From Candidatus Blautia stercorigallinarum (lineage in GTDB: Bacteria; Bacillota; Clostridia; Lachnospirales; Lachnospiraceae): a stretch of DNA of 53,407 nucleotides. A program made the position numbers and the translations under genes. Positions 32,194-40,776 of this stretch are shown one piece after another (the stretch's first letter is position 1; every line of letters begins with the position of its first letter). Below the pieces are notes generated by a model. The model saw nothing but the letters and a program-made list of their open reading frames with translations. It searched no databases and had not been told where the DNA came from. The DNA lies in the NCBI GenBank assembly GCA_019112785.1, contig DXIQ01000005.1, forward strand, positions 1 to 53,407, in the 5' to 3' direction.

Positions 32194-32212
32194 ATTTACC
32201 TTATAGGTAAAT
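32194..32212. promoter_or_regulatory. Operator 2 of the higBA promoter
   Basis: ATTTACC-TTATA-GGTAAAT is a perfect 7-5-7 inverted repeat just upstream of the -35, sharing its half-site with operator 1. Two copies fit autoregulation by the antitoxin. Confidence 0.75.
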
Positions 32213-32281
32213 TTGTAAATACTATAATGATTTTTAAGGTATCAGTTCCGTATCCCATGCAAGCAGCTCATAAGGTTGTCC

Positions 32282-32324
32282 CAAAAAAGGCTTATCCCCA
32301 CCATAATTCAGCAGGGATAAGCCT
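32282..32324 (-). terminator. Terminator of the exonuclease gene
   Basis: AGGCTTATCCC pairs with GGGATAAGCCT (11 bp), followed by TTTTTT on the minus strand. It lies about 75 bases after the exonuclease stop. Confidence 0.88.
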
Positions 32325-32400
32325 CTTAACTAATTTAAGGTATCTTATTTTTGCTCCTCAGCAGTTCGATTTCTGTCTGATAAGTATATTTCCTTTTCAT

Positions 32401-33357
32401 CTACATCTTTTCCTGATGCCGTCTTTTGCGTCGTTTCTTTCTCAGAACATCTCTCTTTTCCCGGATATGCTCCGCTTCTTCTCCATTGATCTTTTTCAGG
32501 GTTTTTACCACATAATACTTTCCTTCGTCTGTTTTCTTCAGCCTTGCCTTTCCTCTGAAATATCCGTGGACCGGGCAGAAAGCCAGGCATATATGGGACT
32601 TGGTGTTTACGGAAAACCACCGTATTTTTTTCTTGGCCGTTTTTCCGCAGAGGAAGCATCTGGTCTGGGTCACATCCCTGTCCTTCATGGCCTCTTCTTT
32701 TGAAAGAAACTCTCTGGATATAAATTTGGAATACTCAGGAAATACGGTGTATATCTGATCCTTTCTGACCCGGGGATTCTGATAGCAGTCTATAGAAAAA
32801 TATTTCTGTGCTGTCTCCTCCGGTATCCCTTTAAAAATCTCCGCTGTATAGTATGCGTCATTTAAGGCCCGGTGAAACTGTCCTTCTTTTTTCATATCCA
32901 GATAATCTATGGCGCTTTCCAGAGATCTGGCCGTGCGCTGTCCCTCGTATGCCAGTCCGAAAAGTTTCTGGATATCATAATAAAAAACCGGTCCCTTAAG
33001 CAAGTTCAGCATATGATAATACTTCATGTTTCTCTGAAGCTCTACCAGGTCGGAAGAGCCCCATGTGCAGAACTTTGCTTCGGGACCGCACCATTTTATA
33101 AATGTTTTCACCGCTTCTGTAAAAGGGATCCCCTGCTCCAGATCTGATCCTTTAATATCCAGGATCTCCTTTGTCCGGTAATGGAGTTTTTTATAAACAA
33201 CTGGTTTTACAACCTGATGAAATGAATCTGTATAATTTCTGTTCTCATCTAATTTTAAAGCCCCTATCTCTATGATCTCAAAAGGCAGTTTTTTATTCTC
33301 CCGTTCTTTTCCATAAGGGCATTGATTCCACTCTAAGTCAAATACGATATAATTCAT
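32401..33357 (-). CDS. DEDDh-type 3'-5' exonuclease
   Basis: A 318-residue exonuclease-like protein. The N-terminal domain has the D7-x-E9 pair (FDLEWN), then an internal Asp region (CTWGSSDLVEL) and a C-terminal HRALNDAYYT (H-x5-D), giving the DEDDh set of the KapD/DnaQ-like family. The C-terminal 90 residues include CFLCG-x22-CPVHG, a probable zinc knuckle, and end in a very basic RKKRRKRRHQEKM tail that may bind nucleic acid. It has its own promoter and terminator. Confidence 0.85.
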   Translation of the reverse strand: MNYIVFDLEWNQCPYGKERENKKLPFEIIEIGALKLDENRNYTDSFHQVVKPVVYKKLHYRTKEILDIKGSDLEQGIPFTEAVKTFIKWCGPEAKFCTWGSSDLVELQRNMKYYHMLNLLKGPVFYYDIQKLFGLAYEGQRTARSLESAIDYLDMKKEGQFHRALNDAYYTAEIFKGIPEETAQKYFSIDCYQNPRVRKDQIYTVFPEYSKFISREFLSKEEAMKDRDVTQTRCFLCGKTAKKKIRWFSVNTKSHICLAFCPVHGYFRGKARLKKTDEGKYYVVKTLKKINGEEAEHIREKRDVLRKKRRKRRHQEKM

Positions 33358-33375
33358 GGGAAAACCTCCGTAGAC

Positions 33376-33404
33376 ATTCTAGCAAAATATAATATGTAAG
33401 TCAA
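33376..33404 (-). promoter_or_regulatory. Exonuclease gene promoter
   Basis: TTGACT (33399-33404), a 17-base spacer and TAGAAT (33376-33381) on the minus strand, with GGAGG between it and the ATG at 33357. Confidence 0.8.
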
Positions 33405-33550
33405 TCCGGGCCCTCTACCTTTGTGCATTTTATGTCCATACTACAATCTGTACGAATTATTTTTGTAAAAACAAACAGTTTATAGAATGTCTCTTAAAAG
33501 TTTTTTCTGTTAAAATAGATATAGAATTTTAGAAGGAGGCTGTAATCGAA

Positions 33551-34366
33551 ATGATAATTATCGGTGAAAAAATCAATGGTTCTATTCCTTCCGTGGCAAA
33601 AGCTATCGCAGAACGGGACGCTGAATTTATAAAAAACCGGGCTCGCATGCAGGCTGAAGCAAAGGCAAGCTTCATCGACTGCTGCGCTTCTGTTCCAGAA
33701 GATGTAGAAGTAGAGACCCTAAAATGGATGATTGACTGTATCCAGGAGGTCACAGATCTTCCCATCTCTATTGACAGCCCCAGCGCTCATGTACTGGCAG
33801 AAGTTTACAGCTACTGCAAGAGACCGGGACTTTTCAATTCCGTTTCCGGAGAGGGAGACAAGATCGATACTATCTTCCCTATCATGGCAAAGGAAGAGAA
33901 CAAAGACTGGCAGGTGATCGCCCTGCTCAGCGACAACACAGGTATTCCAAAAACTGCAGACGACCGTCTGAAGGTATTTAAATTTATTATGGAAAAAGCG
34001 AAAGAGTATAATATCGCTCCTTCCCGTATCCATATCGATCCCCTTGTTGAGATGCTCTGCACCTCAGAGGACGGCATTGCAATGAATGTGGAAGTTATTT
34101 CTACGATCAGAAAACAATATCCGGATATACATATTACTGCTGCTATCAGCAATATTTCCTTTAACCTTCCGGTGCGTAAACTGATCAACTGCTGTTTCCT
34201 GACACTGGCCATGAATGCGGGTCTGGACAGTGCCATCCTGGATCCTGTAAACCGCGATATGCTGGGACACATCTATGCCACAGAAGCTCTTCTGGGTCTG
34301 GATGACTACTGTATGGAATATATCGGCGCTTACAGAGAAGGTCTTATCGGACCGGAAAAGAAATAG
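33551..34366 (+). CDS. Methyltetrahydrofolate:corrinoid methyltransferase-type protein (MT II)
   Basis: A 271-residue pterin-binding-domain protein of the AcsE/MtgA type, which moves a methyl group between a methyl-corrinoid protein and tetrahydrofolate. It has MIIIGEKINGSIPSVAKAI at the N terminus, FIDCCAS (substrate strand), PISIDSPSAH, PGLFNSVSGE and ITAAISNISFNLP, all consistent with this family. It is first in the corrinoid cluster and carries an AGAAGGAGG site. The next gene encodes a corrinoid protein, its natural partner. Confidence 0.9.
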   Translation: MIIIGEKINGSIPSVAKAIAERDAEFIKNRARMQAEAKASFIDCCASVPEDVEVETLKWMIDCIQEVTDLPISIDSPSAHVLAEVYSYCKRPGLFNSVSGEGDKIDTIFPIMAKEENKDWQVIALLSDNTGIPKTADDRLKVFKFIMEKAKEYNIAPSRIHIDPLVEMLCTSEDGIAMNVEVISTIRKQYPDIHITAAISNISFNLPVRKLINCCFLTLAMNAGLDSAILDPVNRDMLGHIYATEALLGLDDYCMEYIGAYREGLIGPEKK

Positions 34367-34436
34367 CAGAGATCTTTAATAATTAAAATATGAAGAAACC
34401 ATTAAAATCATTTATTTAAATAAGGAGGAATTTATC

Positions 34437-35069
34437 ATGAGTCAGATTCAAAATGTTGCGGATGCAGTTGCTGCCGGAAAGGCAAAAGTTGTTGGAGGAC
34501 TTGTTCAGGAGGCATTAGATGCGGGATGTGATGCTACTGAACTGTTAAACGCTATGATCGACGCTATGGGCGTTGTAGGTGAACGTTTCAAAAAGAACGA
34601 GATCTTCGTTCCTGAAATGCTGATCGCTGCAAAAGCTATGAAAAAAGGCGTTGAAGTTCTGAAACCGCACTTAGCGGGCGACAGCGCAAATAAATACGGC
34701 AAGATGATCATCGGAACAGTTGCCGGTGACCTTCATGATATCGGTAAAAACCTGGTTGCTATGATGATCGAGAGCGCCGGATTTGAAGTAATCGATTTAG
34801 GCGTAGATGTTTCTATCCAGAAATTCATCGACGCAGTTAACGCAAACCCGGATGTTAAGATTGTTGGATGCTCCGCTCTTCTTACAACTACAATGCCTGC
34901 ACTGAAAGATACAGTTGCTGCATTAAACGAGGCTCCATTCCGTAAGAACATCAAGGTTATGGTAGGCGGCGCTCCTATTACTCAGGAATTTGCTGATGAG
35001 ATCGGTGCAGACGCTTATACTCCAGATGCTGCATCTGCTGCACAGAAAGCAAAAGAACTGGCAGCATAG
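34437..35069 (+). CDS. Corrinoid protein, methyl carrier 1
   Basis: A 210-residue B12-binding carrier (MtbC/MtaC-like). Residues about 1-85 form the helical cap; the base-off cobalamin site D98-x-H100-x2-G103 (GDLHDIGKNL) supplies the lower histidine ligand, and GCSALLTTTMPAL and VGGAPITQEFA complete the fold. It is preceded by AAGGAGG and follows the pterin methyltransferase. A terminator and a new promoter follow. Confidence 0.92.
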   Translation: MSQIQNVADAVAAGKAKVVGGLVQEALDAGCDATELLNAMIDAMGVVGERFKKNEIFVPEMLIAAKAMKKGVEVLKPHLAGDSANKYGKMIIGTVAGDLHDIGKNLVAMMIESAGFEVIDLGVDVSIQKFIDAVNANPDVKIVGCSALLTTTMPALKDTVAALNEAPFRKNIKVMVGGAPITQEFADEIGADAYTPDAASAAQKAKELAA

Positions 35070-35098
35070 GCAACGAATTTATAAAGTAGCATATGCAC

Positions 35099-35147
35099 AG
35101 GACTGCTGTATGAACCTTCTGTACGGTTTCATACGGCAGTCCTTTTT
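35099..35147 (+). terminator. Internal terminator after corrinoid protein 1
   Basis: AGGACTGCTGTATGAA pairs with TTCATACGGCAGTCCT (16 bp with one wobble), followed by TTTTT. It splits the cluster into two transcripts or lowers downstream expression. Confidence 0.88.
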
Positions 35148-35155
35148 GGTATAAT
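35148..35155 (+). promoter_or_regulatory. Extended -10 promoter overlapping the terminator
   Basis: TGGTATAAT begins within the terminator tail; TATAAT is at 35150-35155 with an upstream TG pair. The -35 region lies inside the terminator stem and is poor. Confidence 0.5.
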
Positions 35156-35184
35156 GTAAAAAAGTATGATAAAGGGGGATTCCT

Positions 35185-36783
35185 ATGCCGCAAAAATACA
35201 AACTTACTTTTCTTCAAGAAAACACTTCCATAGAGGCTTCAGAGGGCAGCACCCTTATGGAAGCTCTGAAGGAAGCCGGAATCTTTCTGGACGCTCCCTG
35301 CGGGGGCCGGGGCACTTGCGGAAAATGTCTGGTAAAAGTTTCGGAAAACGGTTCAGACTGGGCTGAAGTAAAAGCCTGTCAGACAAAAATAAATAAAGAA
35401 CTTCTGGTGGATACAGAAAACAGTCCCAAAAATCATCGGATCCTGACTTCTTCCAGCATCCGGCAGGTACCTTTTCATCCTTCTTTTTCCGAAGTTCCGG
35501 ACAAAGACCATTATTACATGGCTGCCTTTGATATCGGTACCACCACCATTGCAGCCTATCTTCTGGACGGCCGGACAGGAAAAGAACTGTGTACCGCCAG
35601 CAGTCTTAATCCCCAGGCGGCCTATGGGGCTGATGTGATTTCCAGAGCCAACTATGTGCTGGAACATGGACACAAAGAACTGGCAGACTGTATCCACAGC
35701 GCCGCTGATAAGCTTATCGGACAGCTTGCCAGAACAGCCGGGATTCAAAGGGAAGATATCTATCTCCTGTGCTTTGTGGGCAACACCTGTATGCACCATA
35801 TTTTCTTCCAGTATCCTATGGAATCTCTGGTAAGGGCTCCCTATGAGCCTTCCCAGAAGGGACTGATCCGGGAAAAGGCCGCTGATTTTGACATTCATAT
35901 CCACCCGGAGGGAGAGCTGATCTTCCTTCCGGTTATCGCCGGCTTTGTAGGGGCAGATACCATGGGCTGTATCCTTTCTCTCCGGCCGGATCTTCAGGAG
36001 GATATCTCTCTGATGCTGGATATCGGTACCAACGGAGAGCTGGTCCTTGGAAACAAAGACCGGCTGGTTTGCTGTTCCACTGCTGCCGGACCTGCCTTTG
36101 AAGGGGCAAAGATCCACTGTGGAATGAGAGGGGCGCAGGGAGCTGTAGATCATATGACTTATGATCCCTCTTCCGGCTTCCATTTTACTGTGATCGGCCA
36201 GGAAGCTCCTGAGGGAATCTGCGGTTCCGGTCTCATTGATACCATTGCCTGTCTGCGCCGTGCAGGGCTCATCGACGAATCCGGACGGCTCCTGAACCAA
36301 GAAGAAGCCGCCCAACTGGATCCCGATTTTGCTTTCCACATGACAGAGTGGAATCATATGCCTGCTTTTCTCTACGATCCTGCTTACCCGGAAGTATTCC
36401 TGACTCAAAAGGATGTCCGGGAAGTACAGCTGGCCAAAGGCGCCATTGCAGCGGGAATCCTTCTGCTGGAAAAACATCTGGGCATTACCCACGAAAATAT
36501 CCGGAAGGTCTATATTGCCGGAGCCTTCGGCAATTATATGGATCCAAAGAGTGCCTGTGACATCGGCCTTCTTCCCTATTCTCTCCGGGACCGGGTAGTG
36601 CCTGTAGGAAATGCCGCAGGAGAAGGGGCAAAAATTGCTTTACTCAATGTGGAAGAGCTGAACAAGACCGTTCAGCTTATGGACCAGGTAGATTTTCTGG
36701 AACTGGCGGCTCTGCCGGAATTTCAGGACTGCTTTATAGACGAGCTGGAGTTTCCTAAAATCCAGAGCCGGCAGGAAAATTAA
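35185..36783 (+). CDS. RACo-type reductive activator of corrinoid proteins
   Basis: A 532-residue protein. It starts with a [2Fe-2S] ferredoxin-type domain with C39-x5-C45-x2-C48 (PCGGRGTCGKC) and a further Cys65. The rest is an ASKHA-fold ATPase (AAFDIGTTTIAAYLLDG near 112 and MLDIGTNGELVLGN near 275). Such proteins (RACo, RamA-like function) re-reduce Co(II) corrinoid to Co(I) at the cost of ATP. It completes the set needed for methyl transfer with the corrinoid proteins on either side. Confidence 0.92.
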   Translation: MPQKYKLTFLQENTSIEASEGSTLMEALKEAGIFLDAPCGGRGTCGKCLVKVSENGSDWAEVKACQTKINKELLVDTENSPKNHRILTSSSIRQVPFHPSFSEVPDKDHYYMAAFDIGTTTIAAYLLDGRTGKELCTASSLNPQAAYGADVISRANYVLEHGHKELADCIHSAADKLIGQLARTAGIQREDIYLLCFVGNTCMHHIFFQYPMESLVRAPYEPSQKGLIREKAADFDIHIHPEGELIFLPVIAGFVGADTMGCILSLRPDLQEDISLMLDIGTNGELVLGNKDRLVCCSTAAGPAFEGAKIHCGMRGAQGAVDHMTYDPSSGFHFTVIGQEAPEGICGSGLIDTIACLRRAGLIDESGRLLNQEEAAQLDPDFAFHMTEWNHMPAFLYDPAYPEVFLTQKDVREVQLAKGAIAAGILLLEKHLGITHENIRKVYIAGAFGNYMDPKSACDIGLLPYSLRDRVVPVGNAAGEGAKIALLNVEELNKTVQLMDQVDFLELAALPEFQDCFIDELEFPKIQSRQEN

Positions 36784-36802
36784 GGGAAAGGACGTGACAC
36801 TT

Positions 36803-37342
36803 ATGTTAGATATGGAAGAACTGAAAAAGCTTGGAGAAGAGGCAGGCTTTACCCATGTAGCTGCCCTTGACTGCTCCACCATTAAGCTTTTGCCGGAAGT
36901 GCGCCAGATGTGCGCTTCAAACACCTGTCATATGTATGGTAAAAACTGGCATTGTCCTCCCGGATGCGGTACCCTGGAGGAGTGCGAGGCCCGTGTCCGC
37001 AGTTACCGGCAGGGGATCCTGGTACAGACCGTAGGAGAACTGGAGGATTCTATGGACGGCGAGGGCATGATGGAAGCGGAAAAAGCCCACAAGGAGCACT
37101 TTTTCGCACTGGAAGAGAAGCTTCGGTCCCAGTATCCCAAGATGCTTCCCATTGGCTCCGGCGCCTGCACCCGCTGCGCCTCCTGTACTTATCCTGACGC
37201 TCCCTGCCGCTTCCCGGATAAGACCTTCGCATCCATGGAAGCTTACGGCATGCTGGTCACCCAGGTATGCCAGGACAATGATCTTCCCTATTATTACGGG
37301 CCCTGTACAATTGCATATACCAGTTGTTTTTTGCTTGAATAA
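36803..37342 (+). CDS. DUF2284 cysteine-rich metal-binding protein
   Basis: A 179-residue protein with many cysteines, typical of DUF2284: MCASNTCHMYGKNWHCPPGC near 38-57, then GACTRCASCTYPDAPCRF near 120. The pattern suggests Fe-S or other metal binding. Family members are common in corrinoid methyltransferase clusters, but the role is not established. The ATG at 36803 is preferred over a GTG at 36794 because AAAGGA is then 9 bases upstream. It follows the RACo-like gene by 19 bases. Confidence 0.82.
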   Translation: MLDMEELKKLGEEAGFTHVAALDCSTIKLLPEVRQMCASNTCHMYGKNWHCPPGCGTLEECEARVRSYRQGILVQTVGELEDSMDGEGMMEAEKAHKEHFFALEEKLRSQYPKMLPIGSGACTRCASCTYPDAPCRFPDKTFASMEAYGMLVTQVCQDNDLPYYYGPCTIAYTSCFLLE

Positions 37343-37383
37343 ATAGTAAAATAAATGATAATAGACTTTTACAGGAGAGGAAA

Positions 37384-38022
37384 ATGACAACGATACTGGA
37401 GAACATCAAGGATTCCGTGGAACAGGGCCATTATAAGGTGACCGAACAGCTGATCAAGCAGGCTTTAAAAAAACATGTACCCGCTCTGCGCATTGTAGAG
37501 GACAGTATGGTGCCTGCCATGCGGCGGATGGGGGAAAAATATAAAAATGACGAGGCAGATATCCCTAAGATCCTTTCCTGCGCCAGATGTATGAGGAAGG
37601 GTCTGGATCTGCTCACTCCTTATCTGGAAACAGAGCGTGGTCTCTATGTAGGTACTGTGATCCTGGGGACCGTGGAAGGCGATCTCCATGATGTGGGGAA
37701 AAACCTGGTCGCCATTATGTTCCGCAGTGCCGGTTTCAAAGTGATCGATCTGGGTGTGGATATCTCAGAAAAACAGTTTTTAAAAGCTGTAAAAGAAAAC
37801 CCTGACGTTTCTATTGTATGTCTTTCCTCTCTTCTCACTACAACCTGTCCTACTATGAAACATGTGGTAAAAGCTCTTCGTCAGTCAGATACAGAGCATC
37901 GTCTGAAGATCATGGTAGGAGGCGGCGCCGTTACCAAAGAGTTTGCAGACGCTATCGGGGCGGATTCCTACACAGAAAATGCTGTGGACGCCGCAGAAGT
38001 AGCCAAAACCTTTATTGTCTGA
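37384..38022 (+). CDS. Corrinoid protein, methyl carrier 2
   Basis: A 212-residue corrinoid protein paralogous to the one at 34437-35069. The cobalamin site D100-x-H102-x2-G105 (GDLHDVGKNL), the CLSSLLTTTCPTM and the VGGGAVTKEFADAIGADSY segments are intact, so it should carry a methyl group. The first 85 residues differ clearly from the first carrier (CARCMRKGLDLLTPYLETERG), so it may serve a different methyltransferase. It is followed within 18 bases by the regulator gene. Confidence 0.9.
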   Translation: MTTILENIKDSVEQGHYKVTEQLIKQALKKHVPALRIVEDSMVPAMRRMGEKYKNDEADIPKILSCARCMRKGLDLLTPYLETERGLYVGTVILGTVEGDLHDVGKNLVAIMFRSAGFKVIDLGVDISEKQFLKAVKENPDVSIVCLSSLLTTTCPTMKHVVKALRQSDTEHRLKIMVGGGAVTKEFADAIGADSYTENAVDAAEVAKTFIV

Positions 38023-38040
38023 CCCGGGGAGGAACCATCA

Positions 38041-39582
38041 TTGCAGCTTACATCTATTTTACTCTATGAAAGTCTGAAGGATCAATTTCATATAGCGGAT
38101 TACCGGCTTCTTTCAAAAAATCAGCCCCTTGCCCGCCCCTTTTTTTACGAGGCAGACAGGGGGCTTCTAAGTAATCACATCTATCTGACTGAAGAAATCC
38201 TGGATCTGTCAGTATTTACTTCCATGCCGGAGGATGTGGTCTTTGTCATATGTCAGAAAAATAAGGATTCCTTCCTTCCAGAAGGATGTTTTTCCTGTAT
38301 TCTGTTGTCCTGCGACACCTCTGTACTTCATGTGTTCAATGCTATACAGAGCACTTTTGATTACTATGAAAACTGGGAACAGCAGCTGATCTCGGTATGC
38401 CATCAGGACGGCACCCTGGATGAGCTACTCCAGCTGTCCCTTCCGGTGTTCAAGAATCCCTTGTGCATTCTGGCAGGCGACGGCTCTGTGGTAGCCCAGG
38501 CCGCTCTGGATGAGCTTCCGGATATGGCCTCCTTTTTCCAGGATGCCGCTGTGCGTGTGGATTATCTGAATGCCTTTAACCAGGATCCGGCCTGCCGGAT
38601 TTCTCCGGAAAGCAGGGTTCCTGTTCTGTTTCCTGCTTACATTACCGGTTACCGTTCTCTGAACATGAACCTTTTTCTCAATGACCAGGCTCAGTACAAA
38701 CTTTCCATTATCGAAAAAGACGAAACTATCACCGATGCCGGCCATTATCTGATCACAGTCCTGGCCCAGCATGCAGAGTATATCCTTCACAGAATGTATT
38801 CCGAGTCTTCTTCCAGAAGCACCACTCTCCAGTCCATCTTTCAAAGTGTTCTTTCTGACCGCACTGCAGATTATATGAATATCAGTCATTTACTGAAAAC
38901 CGTGGGATGGCTGCCTCAGCACACTTATCTCTGTTCTGTGATACAGACTTCCGGGGACGTCCATGCCTCATTGAATACAGATACTGTGTGCAGTTTTATT
39001 GAAACAGAATTTTCTGCCTCCTGCAGTATCGTTTATAAGGAGAATGTAGTGAGCTTTTTTAACCTGACCCTTCTGGATATGGAAGCGGAAGAGGTATTCC
39101 AGGGGCTGGTCCTTTTTATCCGGGACAGCATGCTCAAAGCAGGCTATAGCCGGTCTGTGACCGGTCATATGAACCTCCGCCGTCAGTACCATCAGGCCTA
39201 CACAGCTTTAAAACTGGGAAGCGAGATCAGTCCTCAGCTGTGGATCCACCATTTTGATCAGATAGCTGTCCCCTATATCCTTCGCCAGGCTACCAGGATC
39301 CTGCCCGGCAACATGCTCTGCTACGAAAAACTTCTGGATCTTGTACATTCCGACAAAGTGCAGAATACAGAATATATCAAAACTCTCCAGACTTATCTGG
39401 AGCACAATCTGAATACTGTCCAGAGCGCCAAAGCCCTGTTTATCCACCGGAGTACTTTTCTCTACCGACTGGAGAGAATACGCAGTATTCTGGAGACAGA
39501 TCTGGAGGATGCAGACGAATTATTCTACCTGAATCTCTCTCTCCGCCTTCTGGATATGGACGAAAATCAAACTCCTACATAA
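38041..39582 (+). CDS. PucR-type transcriptional regulator
   Basis: A 513-residue regulator with a C-terminal PucR-family HTH (about 460-490, NTVQSAKALFIHRSTFLYRLERI), an upstream GGDEF-like/PucR linker region (about 265-400) and an unassigned N-terminal sensory part. The start is the TTG at 38041, because GGGGAGG lies 8 bases upstream. It probably controls the UroD-fold gene downstream or the whole cluster in response to its substrate. Confidence 0.82.
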   Translation: MQLTSILLYESLKDQFHIADYRLLSKNQPLARPFFYEADRGLLSNHIYLTEEILDLSVFTSMPEDVVFVICQKNKDSFLPEGCFSCILLSCDTSVLHVFNAIQSTFDYYENWEQQLISVCHQDGTLDELLQLSLPVFKNPLCILAGDGSVVAQAALDELPDMASFFQDAAVRVDYLNAFNQDPACRISPESRVPVLFPAYITGYRSLNMNLFLNDQAQYKLSIIEKDETITDAGHYLITVLAQHAEYILHRMYSESSSRSTTLQSIFQSVLSDRTADYMNISHLLKTVGWLPQHTYLCSVIQTSGDVHASLNTDTVCSFIETEFSASCSIVYKENVVSFFNLTLLDMEAEEVFQGLVLFIRDSMLKAGYSRSVTGHMNLRRQYHQAYTALKLGSEISPQLWIHHFDQIAVPYILRQATRILPGNMLCYEKLLDLVHSDKVQNTEYIKTLQTYLEHNLNTVQSAKALFIHRSTFLYRLERIRSILETDLEDADELFYLNLSLRLLDMDENQTPT

Positions 39583-39692
39583 TGTAGTATTGACTCCGGT
39601 AAAAAACCTTCTTTATACGGATTTACAATCTTCCCTGGAATTTGTTATGACAATAGTGTTAGGGGGAATTAATCCCAAAGGAGGTATTGTGT

Positions 39693-40682
39693 ATGTTAAC
39701 AAAAAGACAGAATTTATTAGAGACTATCCGGGGCGGAAAACCGGATCGTTATGTAAATCAGTATGAGGCTCTGGCCATGGTAGTGATGAATCCCTATATG
39801 GCTCATAATCCTCAGGCGGAGTATGGAAAAGCTCCTGTCAAGAACGCATGGGGTGTTACTAATGTATGGCCGGAAGGCACTCCAGGAGGCTTTCCTATAC
39901 ATGATGAAGAACACATTGTATGCAAGGACATCACCCATTGGAAAGATTATGTACATGCTCCCAGTCTGGATTACTCAGACGCAGATTGGGAACCTTTTGT
40001 AAAAGAAGCAGAAAAGATTGACCGGAATGAATATTTTGTTACCCAGTTTATCGCGCCGGGAATTTTTGAGCAGTGCCATCATCTCCAGGAGATCCAGAAC
40101 TGCCTGATGAACTTCTATGAAGAACCGGAGGCAACCCAGGAACTGATCGACTATCTTACAGACTGGGAGCTTCAATACGCGGAAAAGATCTGCAAATACA
40201 TAAAGCCGGATGCCATCTTCCATCACGACGACTGGGGCAGCCAGACTTCCACCTTTATCTCACCTGCTATGTTTGAAGAGTTTATTCTTCCTTCTTATAA
40301 AAAGATTTACGGTTACTATAAATCTCACGGCGTAGAGCTGATCATCCATCACAGCGATTCCTATGCCGCAACTTTAGTTCCCTATATGATCGATATGGGA
40401 ATCGATATCTGGCAGGGAACTATGAGTTCCAACAATATTCCGGAACTGATCCAGAAATACGGCGGACAGATTACTTTTATGGGCGGTATCGACAGCGCTT
40501 CTATCGACCGTCCGGACTGGACAAAAGAACTGGTGGAAAAAGAAGTGCGCAGAGTGTGCAAAGAAAACGGCACAAAATATTTTATCCCCTGCCTGACACA
40601 GGGTCTGGGAATCAGCACCTTCCCGGGAGTTTATGAAGCAGCCAGCGAAGTCATTGATGAGGTCAGCAAAGAAGTATTCTGA
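39693..40682 (+). CDS. UroD-fold methyltransferase (MT I candidate)
   Basis: A 329-residue protein of the uroporphyrinogen decarboxylase superfamily, in the MtaA/MtbA/MtvB-like branch rather than true HemE. It contains HHDDWGSQTSTFISPAMFEEFILP (about 172-195), ELIIHHSDSYAATLVPYMIDMG and KQNGTKYFIPCLTQGLG-like sequence. In Moorella, a protein of this fold demethylates vanillate onto a corrinoid protein. Substrate is not determinable. The ATG at 39693 follows AAAGGAGG by 8 bases. A weak promoter (TTTACA, 18-base spacer, TATGAC) may lie in the 110-base gap after the regulator. Confidence 0.85.
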   Translation: MLTKRQNLLETIRGGKPDRYVNQYEALAMVVMNPYMAHNPQAEYGKAPVKNAWGVTNVWPEGTPGGFPIHDEEHIVCKDITHWKDYVHAPSLDYSDADWEPFVKEAEKIDRNEYFVTQFIAPGIFEQCHHLQEIQNCLMNFYEEPEATQELIDYLTDWELQYAEKICKYIKPDAIFHHDDWGSQTSTFISPAMFEEFILPSYKKIYGYYKSHGVELIIHHSDSYAATLVPYMIDMGIDIWQGTMSSNNIPELIQKYGGQITFMGGIDSASIDRPDWTKELVEKEVRRVCKENGTKYFIPCLTQGLGISTFPGVYEAASEVIDEVSKEVF

Positions 40683-40704
40683 TTTCGTTTTATTATCCTT
40701 TACA

Positions 40705-40747
40705 ATATTAAAGGCCTGCAGCTTAAACGGCTGCAGGCCTTTAATAT
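40705..40747. terminator. Strong bidirectional terminator between the UroD-fold gene and ftsH
   Basis: An 18-bp perfect stem (40705-40722 with 40730-40747, core AAAGGCCTGCAGC) with a 7-base loop. Its AT-rich ends supply T-runs on both strands for the convergent genes. Confidence 0.92.
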
Positions 40748-40776
40748 AACCATATATTTTCTATAGATTGATCATA

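Noticed and set aside
32233..32344. 11-base direct repeats TTTAAGGTATC, 101 bases apart
   Set aside because: They flank a terminator but no gene or insertion-like feature, so they look incidental.
35353..36492. 379-codon minus-strand open frame
   Set aside because: It is antisense to the RACo-like gene and has no domain or ribosome-binding site.
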